From: Promerops cafer
Lineage: Eukaryota; Chordata; Aves; Passeriformes; Nectariniidae
Reading direction: 5' to 3'
NCBI GenBank assembly: GCA_013398275.1
Contig: VZSE01002642.1
Location: 620,009 to 684,008, forward strand
DNA: 64,000 nucleotides
Below the pieces are notes generated by a model. It ran no database searches. It was not told where the DNA came from and was given only the letters and a program-made list of their open reading frames with translations. Every line of letters begins with the position of its first letter. Position 1 is the first letter of the stretch. The position numbers were made by a program, and so were the translations under genes. This document shows, piece by piece, positions 1 to 12,428 of the stretch.

Positions 1-2339
1 CCTCTAAAAACACGCTGGTTGGGAATGGAGGAAACTGTGAAATGCACAAGCCAACAGTTTTATTTGGTAATAAATTCTATCTTTTGGCATAATTGCCATA
101 TGGCATATTTATGTTTATGGCATTTTTTATGTTTAGTAGTTTTTTCATTAGAAATTAGTGTTTTTCTTCTGTTTCAAAAAATCCCTTTATTAGGGCAAAC
201 ATCTTTTCTTATTCTCATTTAAATCCCCAAAGCCTGTCAAAGGTAACCACATATTCACAATCCTATTAGCCTGCTTTATTTTTTGTTCCAAATCCTGAAG
301 AAGAAAGCAATATTCAGATGAAGATGGACCAGAATCAGAACTGTAAATTAAATCAAACACATTTAAAAATGAGATTTATAGCACATTTGCTTCTTCAATC
401 TACAGCTCATTTATTCTAAATACCTCTTCCTAATGAGTAATTTTCTGGATGTCACCACAATTTTCGAGAGTCAGCATCCAAGTGTAGTACAAGCAACATA
501 TTTATATCAGTTTATTTGGTCAGGAAAGAGCAATATAACATGGCATATATCAAGAAATTGTTAATTTGTCTGTATTCTGGGACAAAAACATTTTAAGTGT
601 AATAGAAGAGTGTCAAGCTGCACATAAAGTACCCTTTTTTGATCACATAAATGAGAGTCTTAAAATAATGAATAAATATGGATCTAAAGTCATTCTTCCA
701 AGGAGGGCAGTAGGATTCTAGCTGCTAAATGTAAGTGTTGGATTCAGACTGTGAGAAGCATGGACCAAGATCCAGGCTAATCTGCATGCATCAGGCAGCC
801 TGAGTCCACAAAAAGAAAAATCCTGTCCCTCAGTTCTTACTCCCTCTTTGCACCCAAGATACTTAACAGCCTTTATCAAATTATTTCCATGTGGTCCAAA
901 AAGGCAGAACAAAGACAGGATAATGAGACAGTTTTGAGTTTCTGACCCTCCCCCTCTACAGACCAAAACCAGAAAAAGTATCTCAGGCTTTATACTGAAC
1001 ATTTTGTTACTAGTTTCCTCATGGTATGTTATGACTGTACCATTTATGTAGGCTCCTAGGTTTTCCCCACACTGGAGAGAAAGGATAATTAAAAGTGTTT
1101 TAATTAGGAAACTACCCTGTTAGTGCTAAGAAGGATAAAATCTTACAGCGTGATGAATTGAAGAAAAGTATCATATTCATTACAATATGCAGCATATTAA
1201 CAGTAAGGAAGCTCTATCTTTAAAAGAAAGCATGAAAATAGGTAGCTATTTAATAGGTAACTATCCTAATTTCTCAATTCAGTGGGACTTTTGGTATGTG
1301 CTAAACTTGCAGTAAAAATGAGTAATGAAAATAACTGTCATAAAGACCATTTTTAAAACATGAAAAATTCAAACAAGTTCCTATTTTTTTCCCTCAAAAA
1401 ATATTAAATTCTGTAGCTTGTACAATTAATGCAGTTGAAATAGTCAGACTTTTAAAGCAACTACTTATTCTATACATTTCATCTGAATTTTTATAGTGTT
1501 TATTTTCATGGATCTCAATAGACAATACATCTTGCGCAAGGAAAAGATGTAATTCATTTTACCGACGATGCACAGTCAAAAGAGAGATGGAATTTGCATG
1601 TTGCATGTTGTGAATGAAAATTGAGAATATATGTAATAAGCATCTCTAAACCTTAATGAGTTATTGAGCTGTGGTCTCCTAGTGTGTCAGTGATTCTTCT
1701 AATTTATTTTCTAGTTTCAACACAACTTTTCTGTAGGAACAGAAAGCCCGAGTGAAATGAAAGTGAAAATATACAATGAAGCAAAATTAATAAAACCCAA
1801 ATACTATTGAAATTAAAACTGTATTTGCCCCAGGGTGAATGCATGGTAAGATTCAAACCAGGAGTGACCATGGCACTGAAGCTGCAGTTAGAATCATCCC
1901 TGGGACTTCACAGTTTCTTTCCAGAGGAACATGAGCATACAGAGGCAGGAATGATAGCTGCTGCTTAAAATACTGAACATTTTTAAACATCAAAGGCAAA
2001 TAATTTTATGTGCCCTCAAGATTAAATGAAGGAACTCAAACAAAATACATATCTTGTTCTTGCATTTTTTTCCAGCAATAACAATTTTAGCAAAACCATA
2101 CTCGCTCAGAACTGGATGGAAAACATCTAAATAACAAATAGAAGCCAGAACAAAGGATGTATATATGGGATGGAAACACATGCACTATCACAGAGATTAG
2201 GGAAAAAAAAAAAAAGTCTGGACGATTGTAAACAAAAGCTGTGGACTCAATATTCTATACAAAGGGCAGGGTTATTGAAATCACAATGAGGTTACCACTT
2301 CCACAACAGGCAGTGACAGACTGAAATGCCTAATGACTT
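1..2339. other. unique AT-rich non-coding DNA
   Basis: No gene, RNA or interspersed repeat is recognised here. All open frames are under 100 codons and are interrupted by stops on both strands. The only simple sequence is a short A tract near 2201-2215. Nothing separates this stretch from intergenic or intronic DNA. Confidence 0.6.
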
Positions 2340-2472
2340 AAACGTTGTTAAGATCGTCGGAGGACTTCTGCCCACTGTAGCAAACTGTGCAAAGACGCAG
2401 CTGCTCACCTGCAACCACGAAAGCCCACCCCTCCCCAAATATGCCTACTAACTGGAATTTGGACTGCGATAG

Positions 2473-2637
2473 GAATTTAGAGATAAGTTAAAGGTGGTGC
2501 TACTGTCCAATTATCCCAGGTTTAAGGAGAAGTTAATAAGGCTCAGGAGAAGAATATATCCACAAGTGGGAGAGACTGAAATGTTGGTGGCTCAAACGAT
2601 CAGGGACAAGCTGCTGATGTGCAAAGTAACCTCCTGA
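2473..2637 (+). pseudogene. short ERV-like coding remnant
   Basis: This frame stays open for about 54 codons and ends at TGA 2635-2637. An in-frame stop lies just upstream, at 2470-2472. The predicted peptide is strongly charged, with an Arg-rich run (RLRRR) followed by an amphipathic stretch. That would fit part of a retroviral internal protein, but I cannot assign a named domain. It has no start codon at its head and lies upstream of the LTR-like promoter, so it cannot be an intact gene. I read it as a decayed piece of the surrounding ERV fragment. A chance open frame inside a long LTR is the alternative. Confidence 0.35.
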
Positions 2638-3008
2638 TACAGAGGGTGAGCACAGCTGACACCTCAGGCTACAGCTGATGTTGAACCAGATAAGAAAAGA
2701 GGCAAATCCTGCGAGGCAAAATACTGTTTCTTTGTCCTTACCCAAGTGACTCAGCTATGGTAACTCCCCTTCGGGGAAGTACCGGGACATTCAGACGTAC
2801 CCTGAAGGTATCCAACCCTGCTGATGCCCAAGATGGGCCAAGGTGGGCCATAACTGACTCAACTCTGTTGACTTAACATTGCAGCTGCAACATTTCAGAA
2901 GGTGTCAAAAACTCCTGAAATGTCCCATGATCCAGTGTTGCATCACCCAGTGCAGTACTCCCAGCCCAAGGGGAGGTTCCGGGGCGTTTTCCCCTAGACT
3001 ATGCATAA

Positions 3009-3014
3009 TATAAA
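3009..3014 (+). promoter_or_regulatory. TATA box of LTR-like fragment
   Basis: A perfect TATAAA lies about 250 bases upstream of the AATAAA at 3268-3273. That is the U3 to R order expected of a plus-strand LTR. Present activity is unknown. Confidence 0.5.
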
Positions 3015-3267
3015 CGCAATGGATGTTTTGGGGACTTTCCTCCCACGCCCCACCCCACCCCCGATGGATCCAGTCTGCAACCACCACTTTGACCACTAGA
3101 CATCAAACTTGCAACAACCAAGTCTAGCCACAGGATCCACAGGTGGTGATATCTTATCCTTTCTTCCTTTTCCTTACAGATTTTCTTAAGTGTTACTTTC
3201 ATGCTTTTACATTGCTATTGTACTATAGATAATAATAGCCAAAACCACTGCAACCAAATTGTTCTAA

Positions 3268-3273
3268 AATAAA
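3268..3273 (+). promoter_or_regulatory. poly(A) signal of LTR-like fragment
   Basis: A canonical AATAAA is followed by about 130 bases of U5-like sequence that ends in CA at 3402. It supports the LTR reading of the block. Confidence 0.5.
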
Positions 3274-3402
3274 CCCTATATACATATATTTATGAGCACC
3301 AATCACTCAGTGTTGTTTCATTCTACCCCGCCCTAAAGGGATCTATTAACAAGAACTCGAGTTACCCTCTTCTTTAGGGGTGGGTCAAAACTCAGGCTTA
3401 CA

Positions 3403-5978
3403 GTGTAACTTCTGCTAAATGGCTGAGGGTAAGTAAAGTCTTTTGTGGGCCTTTCAGTCCTCCTACTGTAAGTCACCTCTACCCATAAGAGAAGAATTAC
3501 TATGCTTACAAGTTCATGTCCTCCAGATCCACAGTGATAGCAATATCACAAAACAGTTCTGCTTAATCAACTTTGCCAATCAAAAAGTTTTCTTAACGCC
3601 TAACCTAAAAAAACACCAATTTTTTTCGATTTAAAAATCAGTATTTTTTCCTTATCTAAGTTGGCTTAATCACACTCTTAAGTTACCTTAGACATAGCAC
3701 AGCTGAGCTGCATCAACAGATTGTGTCTAATTACATTTCAATTAACACCACCTAAGAGTATTCACAAAGTCTGCTGTTGAAGCTCAGAGGTTGTGCAGTG
3801 ACCATGAAGCTTCTCTAACTCAATCATGCACCTGATGCAGGCATGAAATCAATTTCCTTGCCTTCTCAGGACTCAGTACCTCCTCTAGTCCATCCAAATC
3901 CATGAAAAAGGCTTGCTAGATCAGTTTCCATAGTAAGCACTCTTGGATCACTTCTAACAAATCTGGCTCCACACTCAAACTTGAAGCGGTTGCTGCTGCC
4001 TCATCTAAGAGGCTAGGATGCAGATTCTGAACTGGGCTGAACTCATCTTTCTTGACGGGAATGAGAATGATGTTTCCCACTCACACAGGGAGATATTCAT
4101 GCATAAGTTATATGACTTACGGTGAAGTAAAGTGGGATAAAAGCTAATAAAAGCTTAACCTAATAGTAGCATTTCACTACTCTATCATTGCTGCATTCAA
4201 AAGAGAGAGGCAATGAGAAGTGTTTTTGCAAAAGTAGACTAACGATCCAGACTCATCACCTCAGAGATGATAGCCATTGAACAAGAACACTCACATATAG
4301 TCAGGCAGATTCAGTACATCAAAAAAATTAAAAAACCCAAACCAATCATTTTATTATTTCCAACGTGATTAGGATGAATTTGTCATTATCCCAGAAATGC
4401 ATATCCCATTGCCATTGCTTGTGCAGTCCTGTAGCTACAGCACTACCCTGCAAGCCTCAGTAGAGTGGTGCTGGCAAAGTACCTGGAAAGACAGCCTAAT
4501 TATACCAGGTCTGGAATGATTTCCCAACAAGAAGGGCTTAAACACAAGCAGCATGCAGAGAGCTGTAAAGAGAAAAACAGTACTGGCACAGATGCTTTCT
4601 AACATCTTTATTCATCCTGAAAAAAGCTAAAGCTCCTGGTGAAATTGCACAATTCTGAAGAGTTAGGTAAAAAATTCTGACTAATAAGTGAAAATGCAAA
4701 TTTATGTTCCCACGCAGAGATTATTATAAAAATCTAGTCCCTCCCTTCACTTTTTCTCTGCTTAGTATTCACTGCATATTTGACCATGCTAGCTAAATGT
4801 GGTTGTTTTCACTCCAGCCTAACTTAACTTATTTACACCTACATCATGAGTATCTGCCAAAATCAACTTCTTGAAGGATGATAATAGGTTTCTACAAGAA
4901 ACTTTAGCTTAGCAATGTAACTACACACCTTCACAGGATTCCAGAGTGATCCTAACTGCTTATGTACCTTAAATCTCTTCAGTAACTGTATAAAAATACA
5001 GGGATCAAGGTGAGGAGATATATTTCAAATGGCAATAGACCTTAAAGCAAAAATTAGACTGCAACTTTAGAATATTGGTCATGAATGCTTTCAGAAAGAT
5101 ACCTAAAAAGACTTTCCACAGCCATTTATTGTGATAATACACAGATCTCAGCAGTTAAACAAAGGCCCATAGCATGATATCTCTAGTCATGTCAGCTTTC
5201 TGTCTTTTTCCTCATGGCTGTCCCATTTTCCACCGGGCAATTTTTTTTTCTTATTTCTCTGCTACATTTCAAGACAGGTGAATGAATAATTAAGTTTGCA
5301 GCACATGGAGGATCAGTGTGTTTTCGAAAGAACACTTTTTGAGTTCCTTAGCACTGCAGTGGCTGCTGAAAGAATTCTTTCATTATATTACACATATTAT
5401 ACTGCACACATAAAATACAACTGCACACATTATTTGCACTGATGCAATGCATTATATAAAAATAAACCAATTAAAACCGAAAGAAATTTCTTGCAAGGAA
5501 AACATGGTAATGTCATTTCCCAAAACTTTTGAAGAGCTATCAGTGAATTAAGAAACTCATGGAAATTAAATCTTCATAAGAAATACTTAATAGCAAGGGC
5601 ATCTCGATATTTATGAATGCATGTTATCTGCTTTTCTTTAAAAGAGTTGTGATTCCAAGCTATCTGATGACCTAACATCAATATGTATCTGTAATGTTTT
5701 CATAGCTCAGTTCTCCTTTTCTGGTGTGGTTAATCTCTTGGTACCATTAAGACACATAATAAAATATAACATCTGCTTGGAATGTGTATTAGAAAGTGGA
5801 ACTTCCTGTCAAAGCACTAATTTTTTGACAAATTTGAACTTACTGGTTTTGCCAAAGTTCTCAAAGCTTCTGCAAATATTAATTAAGACTCACAAACTTT
5901 AGGTGATAAATATTAGCGAATATAGAGAGAAAGGAAACGGAAGAAAATTGACTCTGCCTTCATTCCAGGTCCCCACCC
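3403..5978. other. unique AT-rich non-coding DNA
   Basis: No gene or recognised repeat. A GTAAGT donor-like hexamer lies just past the LTR end (around 3430-3436), but no convincing acceptor pairs with it. The rest is stop-dense in all frames. Confidence 0.6.
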
Positions 5979-6740
5979 TGTGTTGACTCACACACCATCT
6001 CACCACTCTCAGGTGTCATATCTTGGTGTCCTAGGTGTACGTGGCAAGGCTTTGATCCTGGCGGGCTGCAGGGCAGTGTCTGTGAGGGGCAGTCCTGGCA
6101 GACAGCTCCAGCCAACCCACTGCAGGGCATGGCTGAGCCCCACAGCCAGGGAGTGGCATCTCAGGGCAAACAGGTTTCAGAAAGGCCACAGGCAATAAGA
6201 AGTGAATGGGGGAAAAAAAGCATGAGAAATACCCCTGCAGATACTAAGGTGAGGAGAATGAGCTCCAGGTGCTGAATCATAGACATCCCTGCAGCTTGTG
6301 GAGGACACCACAACAGAGGAAGTTTATCCTGAAGGACTCTAGCCCATGGATATCCCCACACTGCAGCAGGGGAAAATCTGAAGAGCAGAGGCAAAGAGCT
6401 GTTGTGTACTGACCCATATCCCCATTCCCCATCCTCCTCCATCTCTTGGTGAAGGGGAAATTGGTGAGGGGAAATTAATTGTTTTAGGTTTTTCTTCATT
6501 TTTCAACATCCAACTCTATGCTAATATAACTAAATAATTTATTAATTTATATGAAATAAAATTATTTATATCATTTTTTTCCCAGTCAAGCCTGTTTTTC
6601 CATTGATGGTAACTGATAACTGATCTCCCTGTCTCTACCTTAACCCATGAAATTTTTCATCTTCTTTTCTGTCTGCCCTGTTAAGGAAGAGGAGTGAAAG
6701 AGCTTCTGGGTAGGCATCTGGCCAAGATCAACCAACCACA
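5979..6740 (+). mobile_element. avian ERV LTR, plus orientation, probably solo
   Basis: The segment begins TGTGTTG and ends CAACCAACCACA, which fits the TG...CA borders of an LTR. Internal blocks match an avian LTR family I recognise: repeated units of the type 'CCTGCAGC..GTGGAGGA' and 'GAAGGACTCTAGCCCATGG' in the middle, then an AATAAA at 6555-6560, then 'CAGTCAAGCCTGTTTTTCC' and 'GATGGTAACTGATAACTGA' in the U5 part. Divergence is high and the AT-rich portion around 6500-6580 has drifted. No polypurine tract or primer-binding site adjoins it, so it is probably a solo LTR. The five flanking bases (CACCC and ATTCA) do not match, so the duplication has decayed or the 5' border is slightly wrong; the first 60 bases match my memory of the family least well. 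Confidence 0.75.
6555..6560 (+). promoter_or_regulatory. poly(A) signal within LTR
   Basis: An AATAAA sits at the expected place in the LTR, shortly before the U5-like block. It supports plus orientation. Confidence 0.5.
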
Positions 6741-9700
6741 ATTCATACACTGAAGATTTTCACACACTTAAGTTCCCACTTATGAAGACATGGGGAGGAG
6801 TCTTAGTTTCAACAGTGCTCAACAGCTGTACTCCAAGAGCAGATTTAGTCCCATGAGGATCAATAAACTAGATGATCTGTCTCCTTTTTTCTGAGGGCAT
6901 GATCTTATAGAAACTCTCAAGCACTTGCAGAAGATGGAGGTCTATACAAGTACCTCTTAAAAAATAAAATCTGGCTGCAGAAAGAACAATTAGTCCCAAT
7001 TACCCAATAGTTCAAGGACTGATTTAACATTAAAAAATACAGTTCAATTGTTTTTCAAGAGTATTCCAACTCCTATTGCCAAGCAAAGTGCCACAGCCAC
7101 CAGACTATGAGCTATCATGGGGTATTTTTAATTGGTGCTGTGGAAACCACACGTAACAATCCATGACTCTGCCTCATCCCTTCTATTATCTTGCTCAAAT
7201 AGCTGTCTCCTCGTGGCAGTAAATTATGGGTTCCACCCCAGACACAGAATGCTCCCTGTGCACTACTTGGATGTCTACAGATCTAGCCAAGGTTCAGCCT
7301 CGGACACTCAAGCAAGAGTTTGGCAGGGCAATGCTCTGGATACAGCTGCTGCTTCCTTTTCCACATCTCTGCCTCCTCCACAACTTACATTAGAAAAATA
7401 AGCACTGTTGCGAATTTAATGTCATCTTTGCCTTTCACTGACAACAGATTATGCTTGTTAAAGAGTTTTTTGTTTGCTATTGTTTTACATCTAGTTTCCA
7501 GTACTAGCTGTTTTTATACACTTCTTTCCTTCAGCCAAGCAAGAACAGCTACGGCAGCAGCTTGAAAAAAATGCTTCTTATTCATTTTCCTCTACTGCCT
7601 GGGAACCAGATTTATGAAACAGACATGAACTATTTTATATAAAAGAATTTTCCCCTCCTTCACCACTGGCCCTGCATTTTCTGCTAGCACTGGAAGGGGA
7701 GTAAGTCTGTTTATGTGAGCCAGGGCATTCCTGAAAACAAGATTATAAATCTCAAGTGGCTATAGCAGGGAAGTATTTATTTTGTTTAAAATAAATGGAG
7801 AAACTCTTGGATTAAAACTAGAATCATATGTTATAAATCAGTTTATTGAATAACACAGCCTTGAAATAATCACTGTCCTGGGACATAGCTTTCTACCTCC
7901 ACAGACCCAGCTACAGTCTGTATTGGTAATAATAAACATTAAAAAACAGAATTGCTTTTGCTTTCTTCTTGCTGGCCCTTTTTAAATGGCTTCGGGCCTA
8001 ACCCTTATGAATTACACAAACCCGACAAACTAAAAGCTAAACCAAACAGAATTTCCTTTATGTCCTTTCCTAAAATGATGCTTTCTCTGCTATCCTATTA
8101 ACCTATTAACCTATTATCTTCCATTAGTGTAGCTTATGCTTTCCATGCTGTGAGAACCTAAATGCCAGACAGTAATGCTAAGATACTACATCTGCAGGAT
8201 AGGACTCTCCTGTGCTTGTTAATAGTGTAAGGAAAAAGCAAACACCAAATCTCACTTTCTGAGAAAAGTGAATGTGTTTCAGGAATTAAAAAACGAAAAT
8301 AAAAAAAGAAGGAGATCCCTGACTGTCAAAATAGGGGCAGTTAGATACCATGAATTTTTCACCATGCCAGACAAGTCAATCAAAGATAACACAATGCAAG
8401 AATATCTGACTGACACTTCAAGCTGTATTCATAAGCAACCTGCCTCATTCTAAGTCAATGAAGAGACAGGACTTACAAGCCCGCACTGGAAAGTTATTGA
8501 AATGTGACTGACATGTCAAAGGAAAAGTGTCAACAGGATAGCATGACCCTGTGCTGAAACACTGCAAGGTTAATCAAAGTTATGGCAGTTGGGAGCTAGA
8601 AAGGCTCTACCTTAGATTGAATTCTTGTAGTCAAAGCAGTGATGGGGCCACTGTCTCATTTTCACTTCCTCTCCTACTGACATTTGCACACCAAGTTTGT
8701 ATCATTTGTCCACTTTTCTTTGGGTTTCATTTTAGACAGACACTGGTGGATGTTGCCTGAGAGAAGATTTTACATCTGAGTAATGATTGGTTTGCCCTTT
8801 CTCCTCTGGGACTCAATCTGCTGTTAACATATGATCTAAGATAGTAAATACACCATTGGGAGATTAAAATACAGTGCTACAAATTGCAGAGTTACTGCTC
8901 AAAAGGGAGTAGATAAAGTCTGAGTTAAAGTATCAGCAGAATTCATGTAAGCTTCTGCGAAGCAATAAAGGGAGTAGGTAAATGCTCACACTGTTTCTTA
9001 AAATTCTTACCTCCCTACATCTGGAGAGTTTCTCAACAATCCATTATTTACCAATATCACATCAGGAAATATATTGCACGGATCTATCTTCTTCTCTTAC
9101 CACCTCACCCACCACCTAATTTTGTAGGTTTATAAAGACAACTTCCTTTTTCACATTGTTTTGCTAAAATATGTCAGTAGCTATCATTTTAATTCAGTAT
9201 TATCATGGTTAAAATGTAGACTAGAACTATCAACTTAGCACACTCTGCAAAGTAACAAAGCTAGGAATAAAAATAAACTAAGGAAGACAGGATATCACCA
9301 ATGCAATAGTTATGTTCATATGCTCAAGATTACAAAATGCAATCCTTAAGCAATTTAAGCAAGTATGGCTTTTATGAAAAAAAAAAATAAAAAAATCTCT
9401 GGTTTATTTTCTTCCTGGGTGGAATCTTTTTGCTGTCTTCAGTTTACTTCATATGTTTCTAGTTTTCTTATTCTGTCAGCCCACAGCAATATCTCACAGA
9501 TACAAATAGCACCTTCTTGACACTGCATATCATTAGCTAAAAATGCTAGTGGCCCTATTCTGTTGGTTTCATTCCCTGCTCTTTCTCCTTTTCTAGAAGG
9601 CAAACAGTCTAGAAAGTAAATATGCTTCTTCCTTAGAGCCTGAGGACCTACAAATCTTTTTCCTTCTGTAGACTCTATTTGACTTCTAAATCATTGCCTG

Positions 9701-10740
9701 CACTGAATGTCACACAACATTTCTGCTATGGAATAAGTCCTCCAGTCAATTATTTAATTATGGAAGATTTACAAAATAGCACCCCTTTCTCCAATGAAAA
9801 AAGATAATAGAAATATGATAACAAAATACTTATTCTTTTATTATTAATATTTTTAAACAAATTATGGAGAAACTTCACATGAGGGAAAGATCACCTTGGA
9901 AATATATTATATCAACCATGACCAGCAAGGACTTTTCTTTTTGGAAGAATAATGGCTTAATGTTTAATTAATCCTATCCATTTCTGCATTTATGGGAAGG
10001 CGGAGAAGAAGAGTCTGCTTTATAATGTGGAAAATTAAATATTAAAAACTTTGTGCCTACTTGACTTTACATTTTCTTGTTATGAATGGGTATTTTCATT
10101 TTATTTCACTTTCTTCAAACTACAAGAGACAGAAGCAATTACTGAAGCTCTGCTGAACAAAGGTATTCTCAATGTACCTCTGATACTGCCTTGCCAATCC
10201 CAAAACAAAACAAAAAATTAAAAACCATTTAGAGTATTAATGGAACCTTTAAAACTCACATTCAAAGTGACGTAGGTTACTCAAGATTAGAGAAGACCAG
10301 GGAGAACTTCAGAAAAGCTGAATAAAGTTATGCATTTAAGAAATTCAACAGATAGAATTCAGTGTAGTCAAGTGGCAATATACACTGGATGAAATAATGT
10401 GAATTTTCCCCTATGTACAAATGGGTTTTAAATTAAGTGCATCTATTCAGAGAGAAAGATGTAGAAAGTATTTTGGACAGTTCAATAAAACCATTTGTTC
10501 CATGTACAACAGTAGTCAAAAAGCCTAGCAGTGTTATTAAGGCCTGAAGAATTAGGAGTATTAAAAGACAGAACAATAATGAAAATAAAGCCTTTAAATA
10601 CAGTGACCATAAATAGTCTATGTTCTTGCCTTGTCCCAAAAACAATTAAGAAAAAAGTCCATCCAGTGGAAAGCAGAAAAATAATGAAGATGATTAAATA
10701 TGTGACAGGTCCTGAGCTGGGAGAAAGGACAGAGTAGGGG
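6741..10740. other. unique AT-rich non-coding DNA
   Basis: No gene or interspersed repeat is recognised. Apart from a small octamer repeat (8094-8116) and an A tract with one T (about 9379-9396), the sequence is complex and stop-dense. Confidence 0.6.
8094..8116 (+). repeat. short tandem octamer, about 3 copies
   Basis: The unit CCTATTAA recurs with a period of eight bases. It is too short to be more than a minor tandem duplication. Confidence 0.8.
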
Positions 10741-11060
10741 TATGAATGGCCTCTCGGAATCACTCACCTAGCAGCCATTTCTTATACCTTTCTACTTTTG
10801 AGTGGCACCTCTGAGAAGTGCCCTGGTCCCCACCTGCCATAAGAGCCCTGAATCACTCCAGAATCACAGAACCCACCCTGAGCCTCAGAACCTGTGAGGT
10901 TCCCAGCCCTGCCTCACCATGGCTGTCTCATCCATGCTGTGCCTGTAGATCAGGCAAACCATCCTGCTCCAGGAAGAGGTAGGATGTTGGGGGTGCCCAC
11001 CTTCACCCCCTACCCATGACACTGCAGCAGGGCAGGCTCATGCCCAGATGTTCAAATGTG
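10741..11060. other. GC-rich block of unknown origin
   Basis: Base composition rises sharply here, with CC- and CAG-rich words, and falls again near 11060. It resembles the GC-rich bodies of the avian LTRs elsewhere in the window, but I cannot match borders or signals. It may be an eroded transposon piece. No convincing open frame is present. Confidence 0.35.
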
Positions 11061-12076
11061 AACCCTTTAGTATGTACTATGAGAAATAGCAGCCCATCCA
11101 GAATAGGCAATTTTCATTGAGACAACTTTTATTTTATATTATTGCCTGGAAATGGGATATAACATAGATGGCCCTGACAGGAAGCCTGAAGGGCTGAATT
11201 TCTAATTGTAACTTTACTACTGGTTTGTTTAGTGAAGCCAGGAGAGCTACATCCTTCTCTTCAAATCTGTAAAACAAGATTAGTCAAGATTAGCTCCTCT
11301 AAAAAGCTTTTAAATCTATGCAAACAAGTGTCAAAGTAAGAACACTTTTTTTGTTGTTGTGTTTTTTTTTTTTTTTAACTGAGAGGTTTTCAAACAAGCC
11401 AAGGTTATACTCGTTAAGCTCTGAATACTTCTATTTCATAAGTATGTATAGCCAATATCTTGTGTAAATATACCAGTTTTTGTGTGTCTCAGGTGTTCTG
11501 AAGCTAAGGTATATGTTTGGCTGTGGCCCAAGAGAGTGTTTGTAAGCACAAAAGCCCCTAACTCTTCCCCAAAAAGGGGGCATCATTGTAGAGACACTAA
11601 CTCAGTATGAAATATAAAATAATTGAGTTGTCTGGCAAGGAATTTATAATTACAGAAATCTTGAAAAAGATAAAGGTTTCAGATCCAAATCAGATAGTGT
11701 GGCCAATAAACTGAAGATCAAAAAGAAGCAAGAAGTTGGCCTCCTTTCTGATGAGAGTCCATTGGGGCGCCAATAGACTGTGACTGCTTTTCTTACTAAC
11801 TGTATTAATTAGGACCCTCAGGAAATTCAAAAGCAAAAAAGGGTGAGAGGGAATGTTTGCCAGAATTGCTGTGGCATGTGCCAAACCCCTCACTTTTAAG
11901 AAGATGTACACAAACCAGTGACATTTTATCTATTCCAGCATAACTGAGCTCAGTAGGAAAATTCCACTGAGTTCAGTTCACGTATCAATTTACACTTAAG
12001 GGTAAAGTGGTTAAGTGTCTTGTCTAATTGAATTGGTTTTATTATGGGTTCTGGTTTGTCTGAACAACAGGGCACT
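11061..12076. other. unique AT-rich non-coding DNA
   Basis: No gene is recognised. A T-rich tract with short TTG interruptions lies at about 11347-11377. Confidence 0.6.
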
Positions 12077-12118
12077 CATTAAGGATGCCATACATGGACA
12101 TTAAGGATGCCATACATG
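12077..12118 (+). repeat. tandem duplication, 2 copies, period 22
   Basis: The 20-base word CATTAAGGATGCCATACATG occurs twice (12077-12096 and 12099-12118) with no mismatch. A perfect copy suggests a recent replication-slippage duplication. Confidence 0.9.
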
Positions 12119-12335
12119 AGTAGCTCAAAGAAGTTAATTCTGTTGGAAGTTATTAAAAAGTAGAAAAAAAAAAATACATCCTTTTTTCCTTACTGCTTAT
12201 TTTCACATTTTCCAGAATCATATTATGGTCTTCAAGATACTGCATCTAACATGCATAATGAGCAGCACCTTGCATGCTAACTATGTGGTTTGGGGTTTTT
12301 TATTGTTTGTGGTTTCATTCTGGTTTGGGTTTTTT

Positions 12336-12428
12336 TGTTGGTTTTTTTTTTTTTTTTTCCCCCCTTTTTGGGAAAAAAATTCTAAACAATTAAAAACAAA
12401 AAGGGAGGGAAAGAAAAGGGAAAAAAAT
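12336..12428. repeat. imperfect inverted repeat, T/C arm and A/G arm
   Basis: A T tract followed by CCCCCCTTTTTG (ending 12370) is mirrored by CAAAAAGGGAGGGAAAG and further A/G-rich sequence (12397-12427). The loop is about 26 bases. The arms could fold back as a hairpin. They are low complexity, so chance is a fair explanation. Confidence 0.6.

Larger units (their letters stand above)
2340..3402 (+). mobile_element. ERV fragment with LTR-like 3' part
   Basis: This block is richer in GC and CpG than its surroundings and is organised like a retroviral end. A TATAAA box lies at 3009-3014, a C-rich stretch follows, and an AATAAA signal lies at 3268-3273. About 130 bases later the block ends in CA at 3402, as LTRs do. 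A short open remnant lies upstream (2473-2637). The promoter-to-poly(A) order gives plus orientation. I assign it to endogenous retroviruses from this layout and from a general resemblance to avian ERV sequences, not from a database match. The left border is a guess: TG candidates exist near 2345, but no target-site duplication was found. Whether 2340-3402 is one long LTR or internal sequence plus LTR is unresolved. Confidence 0.55.
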
